A stretch of 64,000 bases of DNA from Streptomyces nymphaeiformis (lineage in GTDB: Bacteria > Actinomycetota > Actinomycetes > Streptomycetales > Streptomycetaceae): positions 620,001 to 684,000 of the forward strand of contig NZ_JACHJY010000003.1 in the NCBI RefSeq assembly GCF_014203895.1, read 5' to 3'. The notes under the pieces are model-generated. The model saw only the letters and a program-made list of their open reading frames with translations. It searched no databases and was not told the origin of the DNA. Positions 1 through 8,290 of this stretch are shown one piece after another (position 1 is the stretch's first letter; the number at the start of each line of letters is the position of its first letter). Both the position numbers and the translations under genes were made by a program.

Positions 1-594
1 CTGGCGCGGCCCGACACCCATGCCGGAATCGTCACCGAGCTCGGTGGGGCCGTCGACCTGGTCGTGCACAGTGCGGTGCGCTACTCCCCCGCCGGGCGGG
101 CCCCCACGTTCACCGAACACGAGGAGATCCTCCGGGTCAACGCCCTGGCGCCCTACCACCTCACTCTCGGCCTGCTTGCCGCCCAGCCCGAGGATCGGCC
201 GTGCACTGTGGTGATGGTGAACTCCGAGTCCATGTTCCACGCGGACCGCGACGCCGCTCCGTACGCGGCGAGCAAGGCGGCACTCCGACTGCTGACCGCC
301 GGGCTCGCCGAAGCCTGCCGCTCGCGCCCGATCGCCGTGGCCACGCTCCTGCTCGGGCCGCTGGACGACGATCAGAAGCAGGCGGACCTGCGGCGGGTGG
401 CCGAGAAGCTGAACCTGCCGCTGGCCGACGTGACTCGACGGTTCCTGCGCAAGTCCAACCCCGACCTCGTGATCGATCACCTCATTGCCTACGAGGCGTG
501 CCTGCGCAGCATCCGGTACATAGCCGACCTCGGCCGTACCGCGAACGGCATGGTGCTCCGTCTCGACGGCGGCTCGGCGGGCTCTCTCATCTGA
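1..594 (+). CDS. SDR-family oxidoreductase, 5' end outside window
   Basis: This is the C-terminal part of a short-chain dehydrogenase/reductase. The reading frame is open from base 1, so the start and the nucleotide-binding glycine motif lie upstream of the window. Visible family marks are a VVHSAV strand (the usual NNAG region), the catalytic Ser in VMVNSES, and the YAASK motif (catalytic Tyr and Lys) around bases 262-276. The C-terminus ends in the usual LDGGS stretch. The substrate cannot be told. An aldo/keto reductase and a cupin oxygenase follow on the same strand, so the three may form one small oxidoreductive operon, possibly of secondary metabolism. That role is inference. Confidence 0.85.
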   Translation: MARPDTHAGIVTELGGAVDLVVHSAVRYSPAGRAPTFTEHEEILRVNALAPYHLTLGLLAAQPEDRPCTVVMVNSESMFHADRDAAPYAASKAALRLLTAGLAEACRSRPIAVATLLLGPLDDDQKQADLRRVAEKLNLPLADVTRRFLRKSNPDLVIDHLIAYEACLRSIRYIADLGRTANGMVLRLDGGSAGSLI

Positions 595-739
595 ACGGCT
601 TCGTGGAAGTCCGGTGCGGCATCACACTCCGTGGCCGTGCGGGAACCGCGCGACCAAACACTCACGGCCCGCAGCCGAAGCGCCGCACGTCTCCCGCGCC
701 GCTCGGCCGGAACAACGAGAAGAAACGAAGAGAAAGACC

Positions 740-1798
740 GTGCGCTACACGACATTCGGCCGCACAACAGGCCTGCGGATCTCACAACTCGCCCTAGGAA
801 CAGCAAACTTCGGGACCGTGTGGGGCGGTGGAGCCGACGAGGCGGCCGCCCGCTCGATGTTCGAGCGCTTCGCGGAGGCGGGCGGCACGTTCATCGACAC
901 GGCCGACATGTACCAGGACGGCGAGTCCGAACAGCTGCTCGCGAAGTTCCTTGCACACGACCGGGACCACTTCGTCGTCGCCACCAAATTCGGACTCGGC
1001 TCCGACGGCCGGCCCCGGATATCGACCACGGGCAACAGCCGGAAGAACACGATCCGGTCTCTGGAAGGGAGTCTGCGGCGGCTGGGCACTGACCACGTGG
1101 ACCTGCTGTGGGTGCACTGGCCGGACCCGCTCACTCCGCTGGAGGAGACGATGGCTGCGCTCGACGACCTCGTCCGTGCCGGCAAGGTCCTGCACATCGG
1201 TCTGTCCAACTTCCCCGCCTGGCGGGCGGCACACGCTGCCACTCTGGCCGAACTACGCGGTTGGGCGCCGCTGACGGGCCTGCAGTTCGAGTACAGCCTC
1301 GTCGAACGCACAGCGGAGCGAGAACTGCTGCCCATGGCCGACGCCTTCGGGCTCGGGACGGCCACCTGGTCCCCGCTCGGCGGCGGCCTGCTGACGGGCA
1401 AGTACCGGCAGGGCAGCTCCGGTCGACTGCAGGACTGGGACGGCGGCGTGGTGCACCAGGAGAACACGCGGCAGAAGACAGTCGTCGTGGACACCGTCTT
1501 GGCGATCGCCGAGGAGCTGGACGCCCACCCGGCCCAGGTGGCCACGGCCTGGCTGCTGCAGCGCTCACCCGGGGCGACGTCGCCCCGGATCCCGATCGTC
1601 GGGCCGCGCACCCTGCAGCAGCTGGACACCTACCTCGGCGCGCTGCGCCTCGAACTGGCCCCGGGCCACCTGGCCCGGTTGAACCGCGTCAGCGCGGTCC
1701 CCCTCGGTGCCCCGCACGAAGGCGCGCGGGGCGGCCTTCCCACGATCCTCGGCGGCGACCCCTCCGCCGTGGCCCTTCCCCCTGTACCGGCTCCCTGA
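740..1798 (+). CDS. Aldo/keto reductase
   Basis: A 352-residue NADPH-dependent aldo/keto reductase with a TIM-barrel fold. The family tetrad is visible: Asp53 and Tyr58 in FIDTADMYQDG, Lys83 in VVATKFG and His126 in LLWVHWPD. I chose the GTG at 740 because the protein then begins with the usual VRYTTFGRTGLxxSxLxLGT strand and a purine-rich stretch precedes it. The longer frame from 614 has an atypical N-terminus. The gene lies 145 bp after the SDR gene and 25 bp before the cupin gene. The substrate is unknown; this subgroup often reduces sugars or polyketide-type carbonyls. Confidence 0.88.
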   Translation: MRYTTFGRTTGLRISQLALGTANFGTVWGGGADEAAARSMFERFAEAGGTFIDTADMYQDGESEQLLAKFLAHDRDHFVVATKFGLGSDGRPRISTTGNSRKNTIRSLEGSLRRLGTDHVDLLWVHWPDPLTPLEETMAALDDLVRAGKVLHIGLSNFPAWRAAHAATLAELRGWAPLTGLQFEYSLVERTAERELLPMADAFGLGTATWSPLGGGLLTGKYRQGSSGRLQDWDGGVVHQENTRQKTVVVDTVLAIAEELDAHPAQVATAWLLQRSPGATSPRIPIVGPRTLQQLDTYLGALRLELAPGHLARLNRVSAVPLGAPHEGARGGLPTILGGDPSAVALPPVPAP

Positions 1799-1823
1799 AC
1801 GACACCGGAGGCACAGCACTGCC

Positions 1824-2672
1824 ATGGACATCCAGGAATACACACGAGACACATTCGACACCAAGGTGTTCTTCACGGAGTACTGGCGCAAGAAACCCCT
1901 GTACGTACGCGGCGCGGCGGCCGACTTCCTCGGCGCCACCTGGTCGGTGGCGGACTTCGACGCCGCACTCGCCTGTGCCAGGGCGGGTGGCCACAACGTC
2001 CTGGAACGGGAGGGTGAGGTCACCTTCATCGAGGACGTGTCGCGGTTCCACGAAGGTCTCGCGGCGAAGACCGCCCGGTTCGGTGCCCTCTTCGGTACGC
2101 CTGGCACGTGGTTCGACACCGTACGCACCCACACCCCGAGCGGGATCGGCTCGCACTTCGACCACAGCGACAACTTCGTCCTGCAGCAGCAGGGGACCAA
2201 GGAGTGGAGGCTGGCCTCCCCCGGCCACATCGACCGGCAGGACATCGCTCGCCGCATGATGGAGGTCCCTGGGGTCGGCGCCCATCCCCTGCCGCCGGAG
2301 CCCGAGCACCAGGTGTGCTTCACGCTCGAGCCGGGCGATCTCCTCTACATCCCTCTGATGTGGCTCCACTCAGGCGTCTCCCACGCGGACTCCCTGAGCC
2401 TGTCCTTGGTCTGCCCGGCGGTTTCCCTGCAGACGGCCGTTGTACCGTTCCTCACGCAGGTCCTGAAGCACCGGATGACCGGCCACCAGCCCATCCCCGC
2501 CTTCCACGCCGGACTCTCTTCCGAACAGCGCGAGGCCGTGGCCGCCGGACTGCACAAGGCGACGCGTGCCCTGATCGAGAGGATGAGCGACGAGGCCGTC
2601 CTGGAAGCCGTCACCGCCCTCCAGAGGGAGCACCTGACCGCTGCCGACCACCAGCAAGCAGGGGGTGAGTAG
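1824..2672 (+). CDS. JmjC/cupin-4 type Fe(II) oxygenase-like protein
   Basis: A 282-residue protein of the cupin-4/JmjC superfamily of 2-oxoglutarate-dependent oxygenases. The facial triad is visible: HFD (His111, Asp113) inside SGIGSHFDHSDNF, and the distal His182 in MWLHSGVSH. Lys126 in GTKEWRL is a candidate 2-oxoglutarate anchor. GDLLYIP is the typical strand before the distal His. The start ATG lies 25 bp after the aldo/keto reductase stop. Members hydroxylate ribosomal proteins or small molecules. With two redox genes upstream, a tailoring role is possible but unproven. Confidence 0.8.
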   Translation: MDIQEYTRDTFDTKVFFTEYWRKKPLYVRGAAADFLGATWSVADFDAALACARAGGHNVLEREGEVTFIEDVSRFHEGLAAKTARFGALFGTPGTWFDTVRTHTPSGIGSHFDHSDNFVLQQQGTKEWRLASPGHIDRQDIARRMMEVPGVGAHPLPPEPEHQVCFTLEPGDLLYIPLMWLHSGVSHADSLSLSLVCPAVSLQTAVVPFLTQVLKHRMTGHQPIPAFHAGLSSEQREAVAAGLHKATRALIERMSDEAVLEAVTALQREHLTAADHQQAGGE

Positions 2673-2737
2673 GCCGTCCGAGCGCAGCGTCTCGGGCGAG
2701 GCTGCCAAAGATCACCGCAGGATCTGCTGTCTGAATG

Positions 2738-2971
2738 GGCTTTCGGTTCTCGGTGACGATCTCCTCGTATCGCACCCACGGCTACGTCCGTGGTGGCGTC
2801 ATCCCCCTGTTCGCCGCACTCGACACCGCCACCGGCGAGGTCATCGGCCAGATCCAGCGACGGCTGGCCGCACCCCGCATTTCCACGTGCGCTTCACGCC
2901 CACCGGTAGTTTCTTGGTTCAACCGGGTCGAGCGGCGGTTCGGGCTGTCGACGGACGAGCGGATGCAGTGA
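2738..2971 (+). pseudogene. IS630-type transposase remnant
   Basis: A degraded fragment of an IS630-family transposase. The first part reads THGYVRGGVIPLFAALDTATGEVIGQ, matching the strand with the second catalytic Asp. The later part reads HFHVRFTPT in one frame and SWFNRVERRFG in another, matching the HFTPTxxSWLNQVERWF block. A frameshift separates them, and the N-terminus and last catalytic residue are gone. The adjoining IS5-type element begins within a few bases of its end, so it may have inserted into this remnant. Confidence 0.7.
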
Positions 2972-2984
2972 GCCTATTTCAACC

Positions 2985-3826
2985 TCAGGTTGAGGCGTGC
3001 TGAAGGACGACGACGGCCTTCACGATGTCGGTGATCCGGTTGGTGCTGCAGCGGAGCTTGCGTAGCAGCCGCCGGCCCTTGAGGGTGGCCATGGCCTGCT
3101 CGCCGAGGCAGCGGATCTTGGCGTGGCTGCTGTTGTGCAGGCGCATCCACCGCTTGAGTCGACGGCCCCGAAACGGCACGCGGACCGGTCGGCCGGCGCC
3201 CTGGTACGCCTTGTCCGCCCAGCACTTCACGCCTGCCTCGGCGAGCGCGTCGACGATGCCGTGAGTGCGTGCGGCGGTCAGGTCGTGGGTGGACCCGGGC
3301 AGCGCGGGCGAGGCCCACAGGAGCCGTCCGAATGGGTCGGTGAGGATCTGGACGTTCATGCCGTGGCGTTTGTGTTTCCCGGAGCAGTACGGGGTGTCGG
3401 CGGCGATCCGGTCGATCGGCAGCAGGGTGCCGTCCAGGATTGCGAATGCCTTCGTCCGTACGGTCTTCATCGCCTCGTCCAGGGTGGGGGCCAGAGCGGC
3501 CAGGACGTCGATGGCCTCGCGTATGGAGCGGTAGACGGTCGCGGTGCCGATGCGGAAGCCGGTGGCGAGCTGGGCGTAGGTATCGCCGCACCGCAGGTGG
3601 GCCAGGACCAGCAGGGCCTGATTCCCGACCGGCAGGCGTCGCCACCGCGTCCCGATCGCCCGCCGCCGAGCCCGGAGCCGCCCCGCCAGGTACTGAAGGG
3701 CGCGGGTGGACAGGCCGATCGAATGGGGTCTCCCCTGCTCGAGCGAAGCCGAGAGCTTGGGGAAGGGTAGACAAGCACACGAAGCTCCTGGCGGACATGG
3801 GTGATCTTGGTCGAGAACCCGTCCAC
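2985..3826 (-). pseudogene. IS5-family DDE transposase, frameshifted by a small palindromic insertion
   Basis: The main frame (3705 down to 2985) reads a nearly complete transposase: LVLAHLRCGDTYAQL (helix-turn-helix region), FAILDGTLLPIDRI (first Asp), CWADKAYQG (second Asp) and CLGEQAMATLK (Glu). All three catalytic residues survive. The N-terminal 20 or so residues (from a GTG at 3826, DGFSTKITHVRQELRVLVYPS) are in a different frame. The break is a 41-bp palindromic repeat at 3723-3763 lying between codons for VYPS and IGLST. The gene is therefore probably not translated into active enzyme. Confidence 0.75.
3723..3763. repeat. Short palindromic Streptomyces-type repeat inside the transposase gene
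   Basis: A stem-loop sequence with arms around CTCCCCTGCTCGAG and CGAGAGCTTGGGGA. From memory it resembles a short motif that is very common between genes in Streptomyces chromosomes. Here it interrupts a coding frame. Removing about 38 bp would restore a typical transposase N-terminus, so it looks like a real insertion. Confidence 0.6.
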
Positions 3827-3830
3827 CAGG

Positions 3831-4152
3831 AGCTTCGCCGTTGCGCAGGACCGTCCAACTCGTGGTCAGCGCCGCGAGGTCGGAAAGAGCTCACTGTGCC
3901 GGCAGATCCTCGCGGCCAGATCGTTCGTCAATTGGCCGATCTCACCGCCGTCGGCAGATCTCGGGGAGCTGAGATGACCCCCGCTCTTCAGCGCGACTTG
4001 GGCTGCGGGAGCGGACGCCCGAATGGCCTCCGCGCGCACTCGCCGTGCGCAGAATCAGGGGTTGAGCAACACCTTGATCGCGGTGATCATCGACTGTCCG
4101 GTACCGCGCGCCACAGGTCGGAGCCACAGACGCACAAGGCAACGACCTCAAG
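3831..4152. other. Intergenic stretch, no gene recognised
   Basis: No convincing gene. On the minus strand a short tail reads SMITAIKVLLNP and then a stop (about 4060-4095). It looks like the last residues of a lost protein, but the family cannot be named. Confidence 0.3.
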
Positions 4153-4707
4153 TCAAGCCGACACCGGCGCGGGCTGGACCCGCTTCGCGTCCCAGGCCAG
4201 CCACACGCAGGCGGCCGCGAGCAGTACGCCGTGCGCGATCCGCAGCGCGGGCGTACCGAAGAACTGCGGCAGGAACAGCCCGAACCCGACCGCGAACAGG
4301 ATCGCCGGCGCCGTGCGCATCCGGGCGGCGACGAGGATCGCGCCCGCCGCCATGGTCAGCAACCCGAGCCCGAACATCGTCATCGCGAACGGGTTGTAAC
4401 GCACGTCCTCGGCCAGGTCGAGGACGTTCGGCTGGTTGGCCATCGCATGCAGGCCGAAGACCTCGGCGCCGTAGTACGGCAGCGTCAGGCCGGCGCCGAT
4501 CCAGAACACGATCGCCGCCACGCGGTTGATCGACAGCAGTGCAATCGCAACCAGGATGAACCCGATCATCGCGCACAGGTGCGCGACGATCCACGCGGTG
4601 GAGCCCATCGCGGCGGCGGCACCCGAGGTGGTGGACTCGTCCTCCCACGGGCGGAGGGCGGGGTAGAGCAAGAACAGTACGCCTGCGACGGACAGCGGGA
4701 TCCTCAT
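4153..4707 (-). CDS. Small integral membrane protein paired with TetR regulator
   Basis: A 184-residue protein with about six hydrophobic segments, for example IPLSVAGVLFLLYPAL at the N-terminus, IVAHLCAMIGFILVAIALL, MTMFGLGLLTMAAGAILVA and IAHGVLLAAACVWLAW. It has no catalytic motif I recognise and belongs to no family I can name with confidence. Its ATG overlaps the stop of the upstream TetR gene by 4 bp (ATGA), so the two are translationally coupled and probably co-transcribed from the operator-bearing promoter at 5268-5300. A role in export or membrane stress is a guess. Confidence 0.75.
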   Translation of the reverse strand: MRIPLSVAGVLFLLYPALRPWEDESTTSGAAAAMGSTAWIVAHLCAMIGFILVAIALLSINRVAAIVFWIGAGLTLPYYGAEVFGLHAMANQPNVLDLAEDVRYNPFAMTMFGLGLLTMAAGAILVAARMRTAPAILFAVGFGLFLPQFFGTPALRIAHGVLLAAACVWLAWDAKRVQPAPVSA

Positions 4708-5267
4708 GATTCGCTCCTCAGGGTGGCGAGATACATCTGGATGAGCTGGTCGTAGGTGTCGTCGAGGTCTTCCGGCAGGCCGAAGCCGCCCTCGGATTCG
4801 ATGGACGCGAAACCGTGCACGAGCACCCGCAGGCGCCGGGTCGCGTGCACGGCCGCCGAGCCCTCGAGCCCGTAGCCGCGCAGCGTGGCATACATGACGC
4901 CGACGAGCTTCGCGCCGGCCGCCTCCTGGATCGGGTCGTGCAGCGGGTCCATCGGCAGCGCGGCGTACCGCTTCGGGTGCGTGGCGCCGTACGCACGGTA
5001 GGCGCGCATCAACCCAGTGACCGCCTCGTCGCCGCTGGTACCCAGGACGGTCGTCGCGATCCGGTCGGTCATGTCCTCCAGCACCCGCGCTCCGACAAGC
5101 GTCTTCAGTTCGCCGAGGCTCGCCACGTGCTTGTAGAGCGACGGCGTGGCGACCCCGCAGGCGTGCGCCACGGCGGCGAGCGTGAGGCCGTCCGGCCCGT
5201 GCTCGTCCACGATGCCGAGCGCCACGTCGACCACGGCGGCCGGCGTCAGCGACCTCTTAACAACCAT
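4704..5267 (-). CDS. TetR-family regulator
   Basis: A 187-residue TetR-type repressor. The N-terminal helix-turn-helix reads LTLAAVAHACGVATPSLYKHVASL, with the typical SLYKHV recognition helix. The rest is a helical ligand-binding domain of the WHG kind (ALPMDPLHDPIQEA, VLVHGFASIE). I chose the ATG at 5267, 9 bp from a perfect palindrome. The longer frame from 5441 reads through the operator and has a non-homologous N-terminus. It most likely represses itself and the coupled membrane protein gene. Confidence 0.88.
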   Translation of the reverse strand: MVVKRSLTPAAVVDVALGIVDEHGPDGLTLAAVAHACGVATPSLYKHVASLGELKTLVGARVLEDMTDRIATTVLGTSGDEAVTGLMRAYRAYGATHPKRYAALPMDPLHDPIQEAAGAKLVGVMYATLRGYGLEGSAAVHATRRLRVLVHGFASIESEGGFGLPEDLDDTYDQLIQMYLATLRSES

Positions 5268-5275
5268 AGCCCAGA

Positions 5276-5292
5276 GGCTAATGTCATTAGCC
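5276..5292. promoter_or_regulatory. Palindromic TetR operator
   Basis: GGCTAATG-T-CATTAGCC is a perfect inverted repeat with 8-bp arms and a 1-bp centre, 8 bp upstream of the TetR start codon. Its AT-rich arms stand out from the high-GC background. Position and symmetry fit an autoregulatory operator. Confidence 0.75.
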
Positions 5293-5451
5293 AAGGGCGT
5301 CAATCGGCACCGGAGCCGGCGAGTGGATGATTCAGACCGTGGCATAGCGGCCTCGACGGTGGACCCTGTACGACCAGGCTGCCCACCCTCCCGAACGGAA
5401 GCCTGAGCCCGGCACCAAGTAGCCCGAAAGGATGAACGCACCGACCTGCCC

Positions 5452-5619
5452 GTGACCGGCCCTTACTCCGACGAGCCCCGCCTCGCTCTGCTCACCACCC
5501 CCGAGGTCCGCGAGACGATCGCGCACCTCCAGCTCCTGGAGCAGCTCGACCCTGGCGGGAGCGGCCCAGCGGCCGGGCAGCTTGCCGCCGCTCTCGCCCG
5601 CCGCCTGCCCGCCCCGTAA
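5452..5619 (+). CDS. Possible small ORF of unknown function
   Basis: A 55-codon frame from a GTG with strong GC bias at third positions. Its peptide looks protein-like (LALLTTPEVRETIAHLQLLEQL, then AAGQLAAALARRLP) and is probably helical. The coding signal seems to continue upstream of the GTG (KDERTDLP), so it could be a remnant of a longer gene. I do not recognise a family. Confidence 0.3.
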   Translation: MTGPYSDEPRLALLTTPEVRETIAHLQLLEQLDPGGSGPAAGQLAAALARRLPAP

Positions 5620-5977
5620 CAGTTCCGGTAGAGCGTGGGCCGGGGCGTCGGCGGTTCAGCTGGGCTTGAGGGCGAGACCCTTCGCGGAAGAGGACGTTCT
5701 CGCCGGCGGCCCCGCCGGAGACGGCGGCGGTCAGGTGACGACGCTGCACGGACTGCTGCACGTACGCCTCGGGATCGCCCTCGCCGTCCAGAAGTTGGGC
5801 GTACCCCGGAGACGGCGGCGAAAGGGGGCCGGTGTGCAGGTCGTGCCCCTTGAGATCCGCGATCGCGCTGCCGGTCGACCGGCTCAGGAGGACACACCAC
5901 TTGGCCACCTGCAACGCCGCCTCCGACACCTGTGGCGTGGCGTCCAGCTGTAGGAGGACCCTCTGGGGGCTCTGCAC
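5620..5977 (-). CDS. Possible uncharacterised protein or gene remnant
   Basis: The minus frame entering at 5977 (LLQLDATPQVSEAALQVAKW, then CVLLSRSTGSAIADLKGHD) has about nine in ten codons ending in G or C and a realistic amino-acid composition for roughly 110 codons. After about 5650 it runs into Arg/Pro-rich shadow-like sequence and has no natural end. It may be a truncated gene. The family is not recognised. Confidence 0.3.
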
Positions 5978-6041
5978 ACGAGAAGAGGAGGCACCCCAAG
6001 AGCGTGACGGATTCGAACTGGTCCGGTGGTGGCTGCCCGGG

Positions 6042-6647
6042 TTACAGGCCGAAGGCGCCGCCCTCGATGAGGATGAGCAGACCGATGGTGATCAGGACCA
6101 GGGGCAGCAGGATGTGGCCCCAGCGGGCGAGGGCCTTGGCGATGACAGGCCGGGTCGCGAAGAACTTGCCTGCGAAGCACCACACGGCCACGAGCACGAG
6201 GAACACTGCGGCGTACACGGTCATCCCGCCGGCGCCAGCGGTGGCGAAGACGGGCACGTAGACGCCGATGTTGTCGCCGCCGTTGGCGAAGGTGACGGCC
6301 GCGACCTCCAGCGGGCCCGGCCCGCCCTGCTTGGTCTGTTCTTCCTCCTCGTCCTCGCTTCCGTACCGGTGGTCCTTCCAGGCCTGCCAGGCGGCCTTGA
6401 GGCCCAAGGCCAGCGGCAGCAGACCGAGGTAGGGAATGACGGACTCGGGCAGGAAAGTGGCGCCGAACGCGGCGGCCACCGCCACGACGAGGATCGCGGC
6501 GAAGCCCAGGTACTGGCCCAGCACGATTCGGCGGGTGGAACCGGGGTGCCCGGCGCCCTGGGCGAAGAACAGCGCCAGGATCAGGATGTCGTCGATGTTG
6601 GTGACGGCGAACAAGCCGGCCGCCTGCCCGATGATGCCCAGTTCCAC
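6042..6647 (-). CDS. CadD-family (cadmium resistance-type) transporter
   Basis: A 201-residue integral membrane protein of the CadD family, part of the LysE-like superfamily. The family signatures are present: AVTNIDDILILALFFAQ near the N-terminus and TFANGGDNIGVYVPVF in the middle, each with conserved acidic and Asn residues. About six membrane segments are separated by a charged cytoplasmic loop rich in Glu (GSEDEEEEQTKQ). Such proteins are linked to cadmium or other cation tolerance. The gene stands alone between inactive IS copies, so it may have arrived with mobile DNA. Confidence 0.82.
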   Translation of the reverse strand: MELGIIGQAAGLFAVTNIDDILILALFFAQGAGHPGSTRRIVLGQYLGFAAILVVAVAAAFGATFLPESVIPYLGLLPLALGLKAAWQAWKDHRYGSEDEEEEQTKQGGPGPLEVAAVTFANGGDNIGVYVPVFATAGAGGMTVYAAVFLVLVAVWCFAGKFFATRPVIAKALARWGHILLPLVLITIGLLILIEGGAFGL

Positions 6648-6745
6648 GTGGAGCCGTTCTCCTTCGATTCAGGTGTCCCGGTGACGGTACCGGGGCCCGA
6701 ACCGCCGCGACCAAGGGGGCAGAGGCCGGTGCTGTCCGTTCTCGG

Positions 6746-6884
6746 CTTCTGGCTCACTTTCCGTGGACGTCCGTCGGCCGCGTTCGCGTCAGCCCGATGC
6801 CAAGCCGTCGACCTGCCGGTTCCCTGCATCCGCTGGCTGCTCGCACGGCGAATCAGCCCGGCTTCACGGAAAGTGGGCCAGAAC
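6746..6884. repeat. 139-bp element with 20-bp inverted ends (MITE-like)
   Basis: The left end CTTCTGGCTCACTTTCCGTG (6746-6765) and the right end CACGGAAAGTGGGCCAGAAC (6865-6884) are inverted copies matching at 18 of 20 positions. About 100 bp without a gene lies between. It fills most of the 370-bp gap between cadD and the thioredoxin-like gene. It resembles a deleted IS or MITE; no target duplication was confirmed. Confidence 0.5.
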
Positions 6885-7017
6885 CCGTTTTCGTGAACAA
6901 AGCCACACCCCGCCGCACGTGAAGGGGAACAACGTGACGGTCGTACTCGGTGCTCTTCTGCAGCGCGGGAGGGGGATGATGGGGAGGGAATGACGGAACG
7001 CGAGGTCAGGAGCTTCC

Positions 7018-7356
7018 ATGGCGAAGCGGGTTCACCAACCGCGTGAGGACGCGGAGTTCGATTTCATCCTCGGGATGAGCAGAGTCCCGGCCCTCGCGTA
7101 CTTCATCGGGACATGGCCCAAGGCGATCGAGCCCTGCCGGGCGATGGACCTTGTCGTGGGTGGCATCGCCGACGAGTACACGGGCCGCCTGACGGTCGTC
7201 CGCACCGACATCACGCGCTGTCCGGTCGCCACCGAGCGATACGGAGTCACCGGAGCCCCGTCCTACGTACTACTGAAGGCGGGAGCGGCGGTGGCGCACG
7301 GCACGGGGCTCATGACCATCGCCGAGGTACGGGAGTTCCTGGACGGCCACCTCTGA
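7018..7356 (+). CDS. Thioredoxin-fold protein lacking the first active-site Cys
   Basis: A 112-residue thioredoxin-like protein of normal domain length. The cis-proline strand (GVTGAPSYVLLKAG) and the C-terminal helix are clear. The active-site stretch reads FIGTWPKAIEPCRAMD, where thioredoxins have WCGPC: the second Cys is kept and the nucleophilic first Cys is missing. It cannot act as a normal dithiol reductase. An Shine-Dalgarno-like AGGAG lies just before the ATG. It may be a binding or chaperone-type variant, or a decaying gene. It sits inside the IS-flanked segment. Confidence 0.7.
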   Translation: MAKRVHQPREDAEFDFILGMSRVPALAYFIGTWPKAIEPCRAMDLVVGGIADEYTGRLTVVRTDITRCPVATERYGVTGAPSYVLLKAGAAVAHGTGLMTIAEVREFLDGHL

Positions 7357-7378
7357 GCTGCTGCGGCCGCGAGGCCCG

Positions 7379-7528
7379 TCACGCAACCCGTGGGCGTGCT
7401 GTCTCGGATCCCACACAGCCAGCGCCGTTCCGCCCGGCGGCACGCTCGGCTCGGGCCCGGCGGATCGCAGCCGCGCGCACGGCTTCGGCGGCCTGGCGAT
7501 TGTGGGCGCGGACGTCCTCCAACGACAT
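7379..7528 (-). pseudogene. Short C-terminal gene fragment, family unknown
   Basis: A minus-strand frame with strong coding bias runs from about 7605 to a stop at 7379 (EQARRELAEQVFPDVEHGQ, then MSLEDVRAHNRQAAEAVRAA). From the first ATG it encodes 49 residues. It looks like the charged helical tail of a lost gene cut at its 5' side by an in-frame stop. No function is assigned. Confidence 0.35.
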
Positions 7529-7747
7529 CGGCGCATCGTCCTCCTGGCCGTGCTCGACGTCGGGGAAGACCTGCTCGGCGAGCTCGCGACGGGCCTGTTC
7601 CTACCGTGCGACGGCGGCTACTGGGAGCGGTGAATGAGATCAGGTGCCGTCGTGGCTTCGACCGCAGACCACCGGGCAAATACCGCGTGCGCAAGATCCT
7701 CCGCGAGGCGGCCCGGCAACATCGCCGCTCCCTCTGGCCACTGAGCG

Positions 7748-8290
7748 TTTTCCAACCTCACGTTGAGGTGTGATGAAGGACGTCAGCGGCATTCACGAGG
7801 TCGGGGATCCGGTTGGTGATGCAGCGGAGCTTTCGCAGCAGGCGCCAGCCCTTCGGGGCGGCCATGGCCTGCTCGCCGGCGCACCGGATCTTGGCAGGAC
7901 CGCTGTTGCGCCGTCGCTTCCGTCGCTTGAGCCAGCGGCGGTCAGATCGTGGGTGACTCCGGGAAGGGCAGAGGGATGCCCACAGCAAGCAACCGAACGG
8001 ATCGGTGAGGACTTGGTCGTTCATGCCGTGCCGCTTGTGCCTGCCGGAGCAGTACGGGGTGTCGGCGGCAATCCGGTCGATCGGCAGCAGCGTGCCGTCC
8101 AGGATCATGAACGCCTTCGTCGATGCCGTCGTCATCACCTCGGCCAGGGCCGGTGCCAGGGCGGCCAGTACCCCGATCGCTTCGCGTATATAGGGGTAGA
8201 CGGTCGCGATGCCGATGCTGAACCCGGCGGTGAGCTGGGCGTAAGTGCCACCGCACCGCAGATGGGCCAGAGCGAGCACCTCCGGTACGT
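7748..8290 (-). mobile_element. IS5-type insertion sequence copy 2 (truncated)
   Basis: This copy shares its left end and C-terminal transposase part with copy 1 at 2972 and has the same orientation. It lacks the 5' end of the transposase and an internal piece. The 8290 limit is where the sequence changes to a pirin gene fragment. Confidence 0.6.

Larger units (their letters stand above)
2972..3830 (-). mobile_element. IS5-type insertion sequence copy 1 (inactive)
   Basis: The left end is the sequence around 2972-2996, which contains a near-palindrome (CAACCTCAGGTTG). The same end sequence recurs at the second copy (about 7748). The transposase is on the minus strand and its stop codon sits inside this palindrome. 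The outer end near 3830 is uncertain, because I could not identify a clean terminal inverted repeat or target duplication. Boundaries are approximate. Confidence 0.6.

Noticed and set aside
5995..6035. tRNA T-arm-like sequence (GTTCGAATCC, minus strand) just after cadD
   Set aside because: The flanking bases do not form a T-stem and no tRNA body lies upstream, since that region is the cadD coding end. It could be a tiny att-type relic but is not a tRNA gene.
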